From: JBMOKT01 sp049323895
GTDB taxonomy: Bacteria > Bacillota > Peptococcia > Peptococcales > BICA1-8
DNA length: 64,000 nt
Direction: 5' to 3'
Assembly (NCBI GenBank): GCA_049323895.1
Contig: JBMOKT010000013.1
Coordinates: forward strand, 310,001 to 374,000
The notes under the pieces were generated by a model. That model made no database searches, was not told the DNA's origin, and saw nothing but the letters and a program-made list of their open reading frames with translations. Shown here piece after piece: positions 16,180-23,778 of the stretch. The translations under genes were made by a program, and so were the position numbers. The first letter of the stretch is position 1. Every line of letters begins with the position of its first letter.

Positions 16180-17400
16180 TTAACCTAAATTAAATTTATT
16201 GTGTAGAGCTCTGACTGCTTTTTCCATATCTTTTTTTCTTACTAAACACCAGATAGTTGTATTAGAATCAGCGGTTTGAAGTATGTTAATGTTTTCCTCT
16301 GATAAAGCTTCAACTATACGGGCCATTACACCAGGTACGCCAGCCATATTGGCACCTACTGCACAAACTTTTGCACAACCCGCTAGTACTTCCGGCTGCA
16401 GCCCGATATTTTCAATTATCTTAACAGCCTTTTGGGCATCATCATCCTTTACCGTAAAAATAACCTGATGGGGGTGTACATTTATAAAATCTATACTAAT
16501 GTTTGAGAGAGCCATTGCTCGAAATATTTTTAATTCCAATCCTTTGGCATCCTGGTTTTGATTAGTAAAAATTTTAAGCTGGGTTATATTAGGCACATGA
16601 GTTATCCCTGTTAATAGCCTATCTGTACAAATTTCAACTGTATTGTAGGTCTGCCCATGGTTAGTGACCAAAGTTCCCGGAGAATCTGCAAAGGTTGATC
16701 TGACACGTAAAGGAATATTTTTCTGCATAGCAATCTCTACTGCCCGGGGGTGAATTACCTTTGCCCCTTGCTGCGCTAATTGGCAAATTTCATTATAAGT
16801 CACTACATCCAGTGTCTTTGCATCTTCCACAATTCTTGGGTCAGCAGTTTTTATTCCATCTACGTCTGTAAAAATTTCCACGTACTGTGCGTTTAAGGCA
16901 ACACCCAGGGCAGAGGCAGTTGTATCACTGCCTCCTCTTCCCAATGTTGTCAGTTCGCCATCTGCTGTTGCACCTTGAAAACCTGTGACTATTACTATTT
17001 TGTTTTGGTTAAGATTTTGAATAATCTTATCAGGCTTAATTTTAAGAATTCGAGCCTCGGAAAATGCATTATCGGTAATTATTCCAGCCTGATTACCAGT
17101 TAAAACAGTTGCTTCATAACCTAAACTCTTAAAAACCTGGGCAAAGACGGCGGCAGAGATAATTTCCCCGCAATTCAAGAGCAAATCAAGTTCCCGTGGA
17201 TCAGTATCATTATGAATATCCCTTAGTAAGCTTATCAAAGTATCGGTCGCATAGGGGTCACCAGTTCTTCCCATGGCAGAGACAACTACTACAGTAGCAT
17301 ATCCTTCTTTCTTAGCAGCGATCACCTTATGGGCTGCCTGTATCCTCTTATCCTGACTGGCTAAGGAAGAACCTCCAAATTTTTGAATAATTATTTTCAC
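16180..17400 (-). CDS. dapG: Aspartokinase (DapG type)
   Basis: Aspartate kinase phosphorylates aspartate in the first step of the aspartate pathway. About 406 residues: a kinase domain with the N-terminal KFGGSS and a GRGGSDTTA loop, and two C-terminal ACT domains (about residues 260-405) that bind a feedback effector. The position between asd and dapA corresponds to B. subtilis dapG, the DAP-sensitive isozyme, but effector specificity cannot be read from the sequence. I prefer the GTG at 17400 (GGAG eight bases upstream) over the GTG at 17409. Confidence 0.95.
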   Translation of the reverse strand: MKIIIQKFGGSSLASQDKRIQAAHKVIAAKKEGYATVVVVSAMGRTGDPYATDTLISLLRDIHNDTDPRELDLLLNCGEIISAAVFAQVFKSLGYEATVLTGNQAGIITDNAFSEARILKIKPDKIIQNLNQNKIVIVTGFQGATADGELTTLGRGGSDTTASALGVALNAQYVEIFTDVDGIKTADPRIVEDAKTLDVVTYNEICQLAQQGAKVIHPRAVEIAMQKNIPLRVRSTFADSPGTLVTNHGQTYNTVEICTDRLLTGITHVPNITQLKIFTNQNQDAKGLELKIFRAMALSNISIDFINVHPHQVIFTVKDDDAQKAVKIIENIGLQPEVLAGCAKVCAVGANMAGVPGVMARIVEALSEENINILQTADSNTTIWCLVRKKDMEKAVRALHNKFNLG

Positions 17401-17419
17401 ATACTCCACTCCATTTATA

Positions 17420-18430
17420 TTAAACTAAATTATTTTTCAATAATTCTTCAGCAATTTGTACTGCATTTGTTGCAGCACCTTTGCGAATCTGGTCAGAAAC
17501 TACCCACATATTTAAACCCTTAGGATTATATAAATCCTTCCTAATTCTACCCACATATACTTCATCAGTATAGGAAGCAAAGAGGGGCATGGGATAAATG
17601 TTTCGGGAAGGGTCATCTTGCACTACAACCCCTTTACTATCCACTAATGTTTTTCGTACTGCATCAAGAGAAAGGGCATCTTCCGTTTCAATATAAATAG
17701 ATTCCGAATGACTTCTATAAATTGGAACACGAACAGTAGTTGCAGTAACTCCAATATCGAAATCACCAATTATTTTATGGGTCTCATAAACCATTTTCAT
17801 CTCTTCTTTTGTATAATTTTCTTCCATCCATACATCAATATGGGGTATTAGATTGGATGCAATCTGATAGGGAAAAATTTTAGTTTCTATAGTTTTACCT
17901 TCCATAAGCTGTTTTGTCTGGATTGTCAGTTCTTCGATCCCTTCTTTTCCGGCTCCTGATACTGCTTGATAAGTGGAAACTATAATTCGTTTAATTCTGC
18001 TAAGCTTATAGATAGGATAAAGGGCAACTACCATTATTATCGTAGAACAATTGGGATTGGCAATCAGCCCCTGATGCTTGAATAAAGCCTGTGGGTTTAC
18101 TTCAGGAACAACTAGGGGAACATCCTGTTCTAAACGGAAAGTACTGCTATTATCAATTACAACGGTACCCTTTTGTTGTGCTAAACGTCCAAAAGCTTTA
18201 CTGGCAGGTCCCCCGGCAAATAAGGCCAGATCAATACCGTCAAAGGATTTCTCAGTAGTCTCCTCAACAATATATTGCCGATCATCATATTTCATAACCG
18301 TCCCTGCCGAACGCTCACTTGAAAGAAGCCTTAACTTATTAAAAGAAATCTCTCTTTCCGCCATTACCTTCAAGATTTCTTGCCCAACTGCACCAGTGGC
18401 ACCAACAATTGCTATATTTAGCCTTTTCAT
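17420..18430 (-). CDS. asd: Aspartate-semialdehyde dehydrogenase
   Basis: Asd (336 residues from the ATG at 18430) reduces aspartyl phosphate to aspartate semialdehyde with NADPH. GATGAVGQEIL at the N-terminus binds the cofactor, NPNCSTI carries the catalytic cysteine, and RVPIYRSHSES carries the catalytic histidine region. The open frame extends 16 codons upstream, but AAGGAGGAG precedes the internal ATG and the protein then begins exactly at the family start. It lies between dpaB and dapG in the dipicolinate/DAP cluster. Confidence 0.96.
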   Translation of the reverse strand: MKRLNIAIVGATGAVGQEILKVMAEREISFNKLRLLSSERSAGTVMKYDDRQYIVEETTEKSFDGIDLALFAGGPASKAFGRLAQQKGTVVIDNSSTFRLEQDVPLVVPEVNPQALFKHQGLIANPNCSTIIMVVALYPIYKLSRIKRIIVSTYQAVSGAGKEGIEELTIQTKQLMEGKTIETKIFPYQIASNLIPHIDVWMEENYTKEEMKMVYETHKIIGDFDIGVTATTVRVPIYRSHSESIYIETEDALSLDAVRKTLVDSKGVVVQDDPSRNIYPMPLFASYTDEVYVGRIRKDLYNPKGLNMWVVSDQIRKGAATNAVQIAEELLKNNLV

Positions 18431-18480
18431 GCTGCTCCTCCTTTTTGGATTTTTTTCTCCGGCCAGAAGGAGAAACAAAT

Positions 18481-19068
18481 TTACCTATCTAATAAAGGCT
18501 GAATCTGTCTGCCTTCTAGCGCCTCTCGTATAGTTTCATCTATTAAATTCATGTTTGAAACAAGAGAATTAGGTTTTTTAAATGGATCGTCCTGGCTGAA
18601 CGGTACAAAATAAATATTTTTAGCATTTAGCAAGAATCCGATATTCTTACCATTAGCAGATAAAGCATCATTTGTTGAGATTCCAATAACTAAAGGTCTT
18701 GAATTTCTTAAATGGGCTTTTGCTGCCATTAATACTGTACCATCAGTAATTCCGTTAGCTAGTTTGCCAATAGTATTTCCTGTGCAAGGTGCTATAACTA
18801 AACAATCAAAATAACCATTAGGACCTATTGGCTCCGCCTCGGTAATAGTGGTAATCAATTCTTTACCTGTTAATGATTTAAATTTTTCAATCCATTCATT
18901 AGCGGTTCCGAATCTTGTATCAGTATTCTTTGTAGTCTCCGATAAAATTATCTGTATTTGTGCCCCTTCATTTATTAAATTTTCAATCTGCGGAATTATT
19001 TTTTCAAAGGTACAGTGAGAACCTGTAATAGCAAAACCAATTTTTTTATCTTTATATTTCATTTTCAC
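18481..19068 (-). CDS. dpaB: Dipicolinate synthase subunit B
   Basis: DpaB (SpoVFB, 195 residues) is a flavoprotein-like subunit (GFAITGSHCTF at the N-terminus, VIAPCTGNTIGKLANGITD near residue 95). With DpaA it oxidises the DapA product to dipicolinic acid in the mother cell during sporulation. It overlaps dpaA by 17 bases. The family resembles phosphopantothenoylcysteine decarboxylases, but the partner gene and the length make the assignment firm. Confidence 0.96.
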   Translation of the reverse strand: MKMKYKDKKIGFAITGSHCTFEKIIPQIENLINEGAQIQIILSETTKNTDTRFGTANEWIEKFKSLTGKELITTITEAEPIGPNGYFDCLVIAPCTGNTIGKLANGITDGTVLMAAKAHLRNSRPLVIGISTNDALSANGKNIGFLLNAKNIYFVPFSQDDPFKKPNSLVSNMNLIDETIREALEGRQIQPLLDR

Positions 19069-19981
19069 AACCTCCTGACTCTTTTTTATCAGATAAGGAG
19101 GTTTGTTGAAGGATAAGCACTGGAAGATTTTCGGCTAAAATTAACCCAGCTGTTTTGGGAGCAACTAAACCTGGCAAACTTGGAGCTAAAATAGCATTTA
19201 TACCCAGTTCTCCGGCAGCCTCAAAGTCAGTTCCCCCAGGTGCCGATGCTATATCAATAATTAGTGTTTCTTTATTTAATTTTTTTAATATTGCTTCGTC
19301 CAAAATCTGTGTAGGTATAGTATTGAAAATAACATCGGCTGCCTTTATTGTCCCAGGTAGCCTGTCATAAGTTTCCCCATTAAGTCCCATTTCGTTAATC
19401 CGAGCAATATCAGCCTTCTTTCTGGCAAAAACTGTGGTTTTAGCTCCTAAAGCGTTAAGCATTCTCGCCAGAGTTTTCCCGCATCTGCCAAATCCTATAA
19501 CCATAGCGTTACTTCCATGGATGGTTATAGGTAATTTCTCCATCGCAATTTGCAGACAACCTTCTGCGGTAGGTATAGAGTTAGGAATTGCTATTTCATC
19601 CAAATCTGCTATTTCAATTAACCTTTTTTGAAATACTCTAGCCCATTCCCTAAGAAAAGGTTTGGCTACTCCAACGAAAATGGGTGCTTTAGAAGGAATT
19701 TCTTGAAATATTTCTTTGGTGATTATTATTTTTTCTCCTGTCAAGGGTGCTAAAACATTTCCTAAATTATCAGTCCCTGGCATTGGTAGAACTATAGCAT
19801 CTACAGAATTCACTGCTTCTTGTAAATTTCCACAAAAAATAATACCTGCTGTTTCTTCGCAACGGGGAAGACCCAATACTCGTATCTCACCATTTAATTC
19901 AAAAAGTTTCTTTACAAGAACTAACTGCCGTTTGTCGCCACCTATAACTGCTATTTTAATACCAGATAAGCTATTATCCAT
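19052..19981 (-). CDS. dpaA: Dipicolinate synthase subunit A
   Basis: DpaA (SpoVFA, 309 residues) is the NAD(P)-binding subunit of dipicolinate synthase. It starts with a Rossmann-like IKIAVIGGDKRQL and has a second dinucleotide-binding segment (AMVIGFGRCGKTLARML, near residue 180) like that of S-adenosylhomocysteine hydrolase and D-2-hydroxyacid dehydrogenases. Its product, dipicolinic acid, accumulates in the spore core as the calcium chelate. GGGAGG stands seven bases before the ATG, and a sigma-K-like promoter lies just upstream. Its presence is strong evidence that the organism makes endospores. Confidence 0.96.
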   Translation of the reverse strand: MDNSLSGIKIAVIGGDKRQLVLVKKLFELNGEIRVLGLPRCEETAGIIFCGNLQEAVNSVDAIVLPMPGTDNLGNVLAPLTGEKIIITKEIFQEIPSKAPIFVGVAKPFLREWARVFQKRLIEIADLDEIAIPNSIPTAEGCLQIAMEKLPITIHGSNAMVIGFGRCGKTLARMLNALGAKTTVFARKKADIARINEMGLNGETYDRLPGTIKAADVIFNTIPTQILDEAILKKLNKETLIIDIASAPGGTDFEAAGELGINAILAPSLPGLVAPKTAGLILAENLPVLILQQTSLSDKKESGGCENEI

Positions 19982-20010
19982 GCATAAACCTCCCTACCCT
20001 TAGCTACAGA

Positions 20011-20039
20011 CAGTATATGAAAAGGTATGGCTTTCGGTG
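20011..20039 (-). promoter_or_regulatory. Candidate sigma-K promoter of the dpaA operon
   Basis: On the minus strand CACC (20039-20036), a 16-bp spacer and CATATACTG (20019-20011). The mother-cell sigma-K pattern is mACm-N16/17-CATAnnnTA; only the last base differs. B. subtilis spoVF is transcribed by sigma-K, so element and gene fit. Assignment is by pattern, not experiment. Confidence 0.55.
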
Positions 20040-20124
20040 CATAAAGATAATAATTGCCCCTAAAAAATAACTGGTATCTTGTTTAAACTAAACCTATAAA
20101 AATAATTTATTAACAGTTTGTAAC

Positions 20125-20919
20125 CTAAAGAATATTTTCAAGACCATAGCAAAGACCTTTTATATTTCTTACCTTTTTTACAGCCAGCAGAATACCCGGC
20201 ATAAAACAATCCCTTGAAAGGGAATCGTGCTTAATTGTTAATATCTGTCCTTCTCCGCCAAATATTACTTCCTGATGGGCAATTAAACCCGGCAAGCGAA
20301 TACTATGGACTCTTATTCCTTCAAAATCCCCCCCCCTTGCACCAATTATTTTTTCGTATTCATGTTTGTGTCCCTGTTGCATCTTTGAGCGGTTCTTAGA
20401 TATTTCCTCTAGTGTCTTAATTGCTGTTCCTGAAGGTGCATCTAATTTTTGGTCATGGTGCTTTTCGATAATTTCCAGATGAGGGAAATACTGGGCTGCA
20501 TCTTTTGCAAATTTTATCATCAGCACCGCCCCAATTGAAAAATTCGGTGCAGCTATTACCCCAACCTGATGCTTTTCAGCCATTGTTTCAATATGGTTAA
20601 CTTCTTCCACAGATAAACCCGTTGTTCCGATAACCAGATTAATACCCCTTGCAATAACTTTAGGAGAATTGTTTAAAACTGCCTGAGCATTTGTGAAGTC
20701 AATTAAAACATCTAAATTACCTGCATCTAAAGCATCATGCAAGTTATTAATAAGTATTTCTGTTTGCGGTCTGCCAATTAAAACACCAAGTTTTGAGCCA
20801 TTATTTACAACATCAATGGCTGCTGTCAATTCTAATTCAGAATCATCTAAAATATGGGAGCAAATCTCTCTCCCCATCTTTCCGCATGCACCCATAACTC
20901 CAACCCGAATCTTTCCCAC
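20125..20919 (-). CDS. dapB: 4-Hydroxy-tetrahydrodipicolinate reductase
   Basis: DapB (264 residues) reduces the DapA product to tetrahydrodipicolinate on the way to DAP and lysine. IRVGVMGACGKMGREIC is the N-terminal cofactor-binding motif, EKHHDQKLDAPSGTA the conserved catalytic motif, and the short gap between domains is normal. The open frame extends 37 codons upstream through the riboswitch terminator, so that extension is not coding; the GTG at 20919 follows GAGGAGG and gives the usual length. A lysine riboswitch controls it. It competes with DpaAB for substrate, and no clear terminator separates it from dpaA. Confidence 0.96.
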   Translation of the reverse strand: MGKIRVGVMGACGKMGREICSHILDDSELELTAAIDVVNNGSKLGVLIGRPQTEILINNLHDALDAGNLDVLIDFTNAQAVLNNSPKVIARGINLVIGTTGLSVEEVNHIETMAEKHQVGVIAAPNFSIGAVLMIKFAKDAAQYFPHLEIIEKHHDQKLDAPSGTAIKTLEEISKNRSKMQQGHKHEYEKIIGARGGDFEGIRVHSIRLPGLIAHQEVIFGGEGQILTIKHDSLSRDCFMPGILLAVKKVRNIKGLCYGLENIL

Positions 20920-20951
20920 TTCCAGTCCTCCTCGTTTGACATAAATTAAGC

Positions 20952-20987
20952 AAACAAAAAACCAAAGGGAAAAATACCCCTTTGGTT
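20952..20987 (-). terminator. Riboswitch-controlled terminator upstream of dapB
   Basis: Ten-base perfect arms (20960-20969 / 20978-20987) followed by a run of T on the minus strand, directly after the lysine aptamer and before the dapB ribosome site. This is the OFF-state hairpin of the switch. Confidence 0.9.
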
Positions 20988-21019
20988 GTTTCCAAAGAAA
21001 GATATCCCCACGTCTCCAG

Positions 21020-21205
21020 CGAGATAGCACTCCACCTAAGACCCGGGAAAAGCCATAGGTGACAGTCCTGCATCTCTTAAATGCAGTCCCAGCCTGATAA
21101 TCCAGGGAAATTACCAGACTTCGGCAGAAAACCCTTTCTTACTAAATCATAAATCCCCTAATTTCATTAGCATTACTGATATTTTCCGCGCCTCTACCCC
21201 ACCTC
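21020..21205 (-). ncRNA. Lysine riboswitch (L box)
   Basis: The minus strand carries the conserved L-box blocks in order: GTAGAGGCGCG at the 5' side, AGTAA, GAAAGGG, GCCGAAG, TGGTAA, GGCTGGG, ACTGTCACC, and GTGCTATCTC at the 3' side. The first and last blocks pair to close the P1 stem (21194-21198 with 21023-21027). A consensus promoter precedes it and an intrinsic terminator follows. Lysine binding is expected to favour termination and so shut off dapB. Confidence 0.95.
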
Positions 21206-21237
21206 TTGAGAGATGAGGTAATATTTAATTTTGGTAA

Positions 21238-21266
21238 ATTGTAACATGGTATTTTTACAATGTCAA
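21238..21266 (-). promoter_or_regulatory. Sigma-A promoter of the riboswitch-dapB transcript
   Basis: TTGACA (21266-21261), a 17-bp spacer and TACAAT (21243-21238) on the minus strand, about 30 bases before the aptamer. Confidence 0.85.
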
Positions 21267-21295
21267 TAGGTATTAAGTATATATTATACAATCTA

Positions 21296-21565
21296 TTAGT
21301 AGGAAAACCTTTTCAATCTCATGTGACTCTGGTCTAGATCCACAATGATAACTTCTCTTCCTATTTTTTTAACTGACTCCCAGGGAATAGTCAAACTAGG
21401 TTTATCCATCCAAATGCTTAATATGTTCCCTTTATTTGGCAAGATAATAGAATCTATTTCCCCTGTTTCTGTGTGGATTAGCAAATCAGACTCGGCCACC
21501 GTACCTAGCCTGGCGCCATCGTAAATATTAACTATATGCTTCCCAATTAACTCGCTTAATCTCAT
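21296..21565 (-). CDS. ymxH: YlmC/YmxH family PRC-barrel sporulation protein
   Basis: An 89-residue PRC-barrel protein (MRLSELIGKHIVNIYDGARLG, IPWESVKKIGREVIIVD). The YlmC/YmxH family is found almost only in endospore formers and was linked to sporulation by its distribution; the molecular role is unknown. The gene sits in the ymxH position, between mlpA and dpaA, in the B. subtilis order. GGAGG stands ten bases upstream of the ATG. It probably shares a transcript with the small membrane-protein gene upstream. Confidence 0.88.
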   Translation of the reverse strand: MRLSELIGKHIVNIYDGARLGTVAESDLLIHTETGEIDSIILPNKGNILSIWMDKPSLTIPWESVKKIGREVIIVDLDQSHMRLKRFSY

Positions 21566-21585
21566 CTAAGTAAAACCTCCATTAG

Positions 21586-21906
21586 CTAAAAATAAATATT
21601 TCTCCACAACCTTAGGATTATTGGCTGCAAAATTGTAATAATTAAGGAAAATAATGCAAGGGGGTCAAGGGTTATATCCAAAAAGGAAGTCTTATTTGGC
21701 ATCTCCAGTCCTAAAAAAGATGAAAGCATAACCAAGGATAAATATATTCCTCCGGCAATCCCCAACAATTGGGTTAGTGCCTGGGATAGGGGACTATCAA
21801 CGGCTTCCGGCAATTCTTTTCTGTACATTCTGTTTAAATATATTTTTGACCTGACAGCAAAATAAATGAATAAAATTATTATTGCAATAATTAATATATG
21901 AAGCAT
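21586..21906 (-). CDS. Unknown small membrane protein
   Basis: I do not recognise the family. The 106-residue product has an N-terminal membrane helix (about residues 2-18), a short basic loop (RSKIYLNRMYRKE) and two further hydrophobic stretches (about residues 43-63 and 78-100). The ATG at 21906 has GAGGTG seven bases upstream; the GTG nine bases earlier overlaps that site. It lies 20 bases before ymxH, and the shared transcript could point to a spore-related role, but nothing in the sequence shows this. Confidence 0.6.
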   Translation of the reverse strand: MLHILIIAIIILFIYFAVRSKIYLNRMYRKELPEAVDSPLSQALTQLLGIAGGIYLSLVMLSSFLGLEMPNKTSFLDITLDPLALFSLIITILQPIILRLWRNIYF

Positions 21907-22035
21907 GTCTATCACCTCAATATTATCTCTATGAAAAAAAAAGGTTTTTATTCATAAGAATACTTAAAAATCTGTTAAATTGTTTACTCGTTTGCTTATA
22001 CTTATTACTTGTAAAAATTATACTTTCTCATAGTA

Positions 22036-22073
22036 TAGAAAAAAACGCCTTCACATTTTGAAATGGCGTTTTT
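22036..22073 (-). terminator. Rho-independent terminator after the dUTPase-like gene
   Basis: Nine-base arms (22041-22049 / 22065-22073) with a 15-base loop and a seven-base T-run on the minus strand. The rest of the gap between 21907 and 22109 is very AT-rich and I see no other feature in it. Confidence 0.85.
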
Positions 22074-22109
22074 ATACTGACTATTTGACCATTGGGCTTT
22101 GGCCCATTA

Positions 22110-22460
22110 TCATATATAACCCTGTTTTTTGGATAAACCATCCTGCCGAAGATTGTTTTCTTCATTTTTTGCCACATACGCGTTGTATAGGTCCTGAGGA
22201 GTGATTCCTACTTTGAGACATAAACTGACAAAAAAATGAAAGACATCGATTATTTCTTCCTTCAAATTAACTTTGTCAATCTCCTTTGGCTGTTTCCACC
22301 ATTTAAAGTTTGTTTCTTCTAAAACCTCCGCAAGCTCTGAAATTAAAGCAAGAATTTCTTTTTGAATCCAAGTGTCTGTATCAAAATTTATATTTCTTTT
22401 TTCAGTTATCTTATTATCCAGTTGTTGCTGGAGTAAAAATATTTTTTCTAGTCTGTCCAT
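22110..22460 (-). CDS. All-alpha NTP pyrophosphohydrolase, dimeric dUTPase type
   Basis: A 116-residue all-helical protein. The metal-binding pattern of the dimeric dUTPase/MazG superfamily is visible: ELAEVLEE (ExxxxEE) near residue 45, EEIIDVFHF (ExxDxxHF) near residue 75, and the C-terminal KNEENNLRQDG resembling the KNxxNxxRQ motif of dUTPase_2. It probably hydrolyses dUTP or a related nucleotide to the monophosphate and pyrophosphate, limiting uracil in DNA. The ATG at 22460 follows GGAG by nine bases; a GTG at 22475 overlaps the peptidase gene. It is not part of the Bacillus gene order here. Confidence 0.78.
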   Translation of the reverse strand: MDRLEKIFLLQQQLDNKITEKRNINFDTDTWIQKEILALISELAEVLEETNFKWWKQPKEIDKVNLKEEIIDVFHFFVSLCLKVGITPQDLYNAYVAKNEENNLRQDGLSKKQGYI

Positions 22461-22464
22461 ACTA

Positions 22465-23736
22465 TCATACTCCACTGAGGAAATAATCCTTACCTTTTAC
22501 CTCTTTGACTGGTCCAATAGTAGTTATAGTAAATTTATCCGGGTTAAAAAGATATTGGGCCAAATCTTTAACCTGTTCATTAGTAACTAAATCTATCTTT
22601 TCTACTACTTCTTCTGGAGTAACCAGTCTGTCAAGGGATAACTCCGACCGCCCAATACGGGTCATCCTGCTGCCAACACTTTCTAAGCCCAAATAAAGGC
22701 TTCCTTTTAACTGTTCTTTGGCTTTTTTTAATTCACCTAGACTTATCCCTTCCTTAGCAATTTTAAAAGCTTCTTTAAAAATTATCTTTATGACCTGCTC
22801 ATAATTATCAGGTCTTGTACCAGCATAAAAAGTAAAAAGACCGGCATCGGAGAAGGAAGAATGGTAAGAATACACCGAATAAGCCAAACCTCTCTCTTCC
22901 CTAACCTCCTGAACAAGGCGGGAACTAAGCCCTCCCCCTAAAACACTGTTAAGTATATACAAGGGATATATTTGTGGATCATCTTGGGGTAACCCGGGAG
23001 AACCTAAACAAATCTGAACTTGACCAATATCCCTATATACATTTTGTATTTCAGAGTGATTATGAGGCGGATAAGGCACTTTTTCAACAGGTCCTTTTTT
23101 AGCTCTGCCAAATAATTTCTCTAAATTTTCAACAAGGGAACCATGTTCTATCTTACCTGCAGCTGCTATTACGATATTATCGGGGACGTAATGGGTACCA
23201 ATAAACCTTAAAAAATCATTCCGAGTAAATTTGTTAATTGTTTCCTCAGTACCTAAAACAGGTCTGCCCAAAGGGTGTCCAGCCCAGATTGTTTGTGAGA
23301 ATACATCATGTATCAATTCATCAGGGGTATCCTGATACATCTTAATTTCTTCAATTATTACCTCACGCTCTTTGAGAATATCCTTTTCCAAAAACTTACT
23401 ATTAAAAAACATATCTGCCAGGACATCTAATGCTAATGGGAAATGTTCGTCCAATACCTTAGCATAATAGCAAGTATATTCTTTTGTTGTAAAAGCATTT
23501 AGTTGTCCACCAACTGAATCTAAGCTTTCGGCAATATCCTTTGCGGTTCTTTTTTCAGTCCCTTTAAAGAATAAATGCTCTAAAAAGTGGGATATTCCAC
23601 TGTATTCTTCCTTCTCAAAGCGGGAACCGGCTCCCACCCAAATCCCTACGGCAACAGATTTTACATAGGGAATTTCTTCAGTTACTACCCTTATTCCATT
23701 GCTTAAAATGCTTTTGTTGTAATTTGTTACTGCCAT
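22465..23736 (-). CDS. mlpA: M16 family zinc peptidase (MlpA/YmxG)
   Basis: A 423-residue cytoplasmic M16B peptidase of the processing-peptidase type. The inverted zinc motif HFLEH is at residues 50-54 and a downstream ExxxE region in VIIEEIKMYQDTPDE supplies the third ligand. The C-terminal half carries the VLGGGLSSRLVQEVREERGLAYSV segment that shapes the substrate cavity. Members degrade or process unstructured peptides; the substrate in Firmicutes is not settled. It stands between dacF and the dUTPase-like gene, in the mlpA slot of the conserved block. GGGGAG precedes the ATG. Confidence 0.93.
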   Translation of the reverse strand: MAVTNYNKSILSNGIRVVTEEIPYVKSVAVGIWVGAGSRFEKEEYSGISHFLEHLFFKGTEKRTAKDIAESLDSVGGQLNAFTTKEYTCYYAKVLDEHFPLALDVLADMFFNSKFLEKDILKEREVIIEEIKMYQDTPDELIHDVFSQTIWAGHPLGRPVLGTEETINKFTRNDFLRFIGTHYVPDNIVIAAAGKIEHGSLVENLEKLFGRAKKGPVEKVPYPPHNHSEIQNVYRDIGQVQICLGSPGLPQDDPQIYPLYILNSVLGGGLSSRLVQEVREERGLAYSVYSYHSSFSDAGLFTFYAGTRPDNYEQVIKIIFKEAFKIAKEGISLGELKKAKEQLKGSLYLGLESVGSRMTRIGRSELSLDRLVTPEEVVEKIDLVTNEQVKDLAQYLFNPDKFTITTIGPVKEVKGKDYFLSGV

Positions 23737-23778
23737 AAGTACTCCCCTTTATAATTCGTTTATACATCTATTCTAGTT

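Noticed and set aside
18440..18480. Inverted repeat between dpaB and asd
   Set aside because: The arms are short and followed by A residues rather than T on the transcribed strand, so it is not a terminator; it overlaps the ribosome site region of asd by chance.
20920..21073. N-terminal extension of dapB and a 76-codon frame in the same region
   Set aside because: Both are read through the lysine riboswitch and its terminator, so they are not translated.
21915..21960. Possible sigma-G site (TGAATA ... CATAGAG) before the small membrane-protein gene
   Set aside because: The spacer is only 15 bases and the -10 sequence fits poorly.
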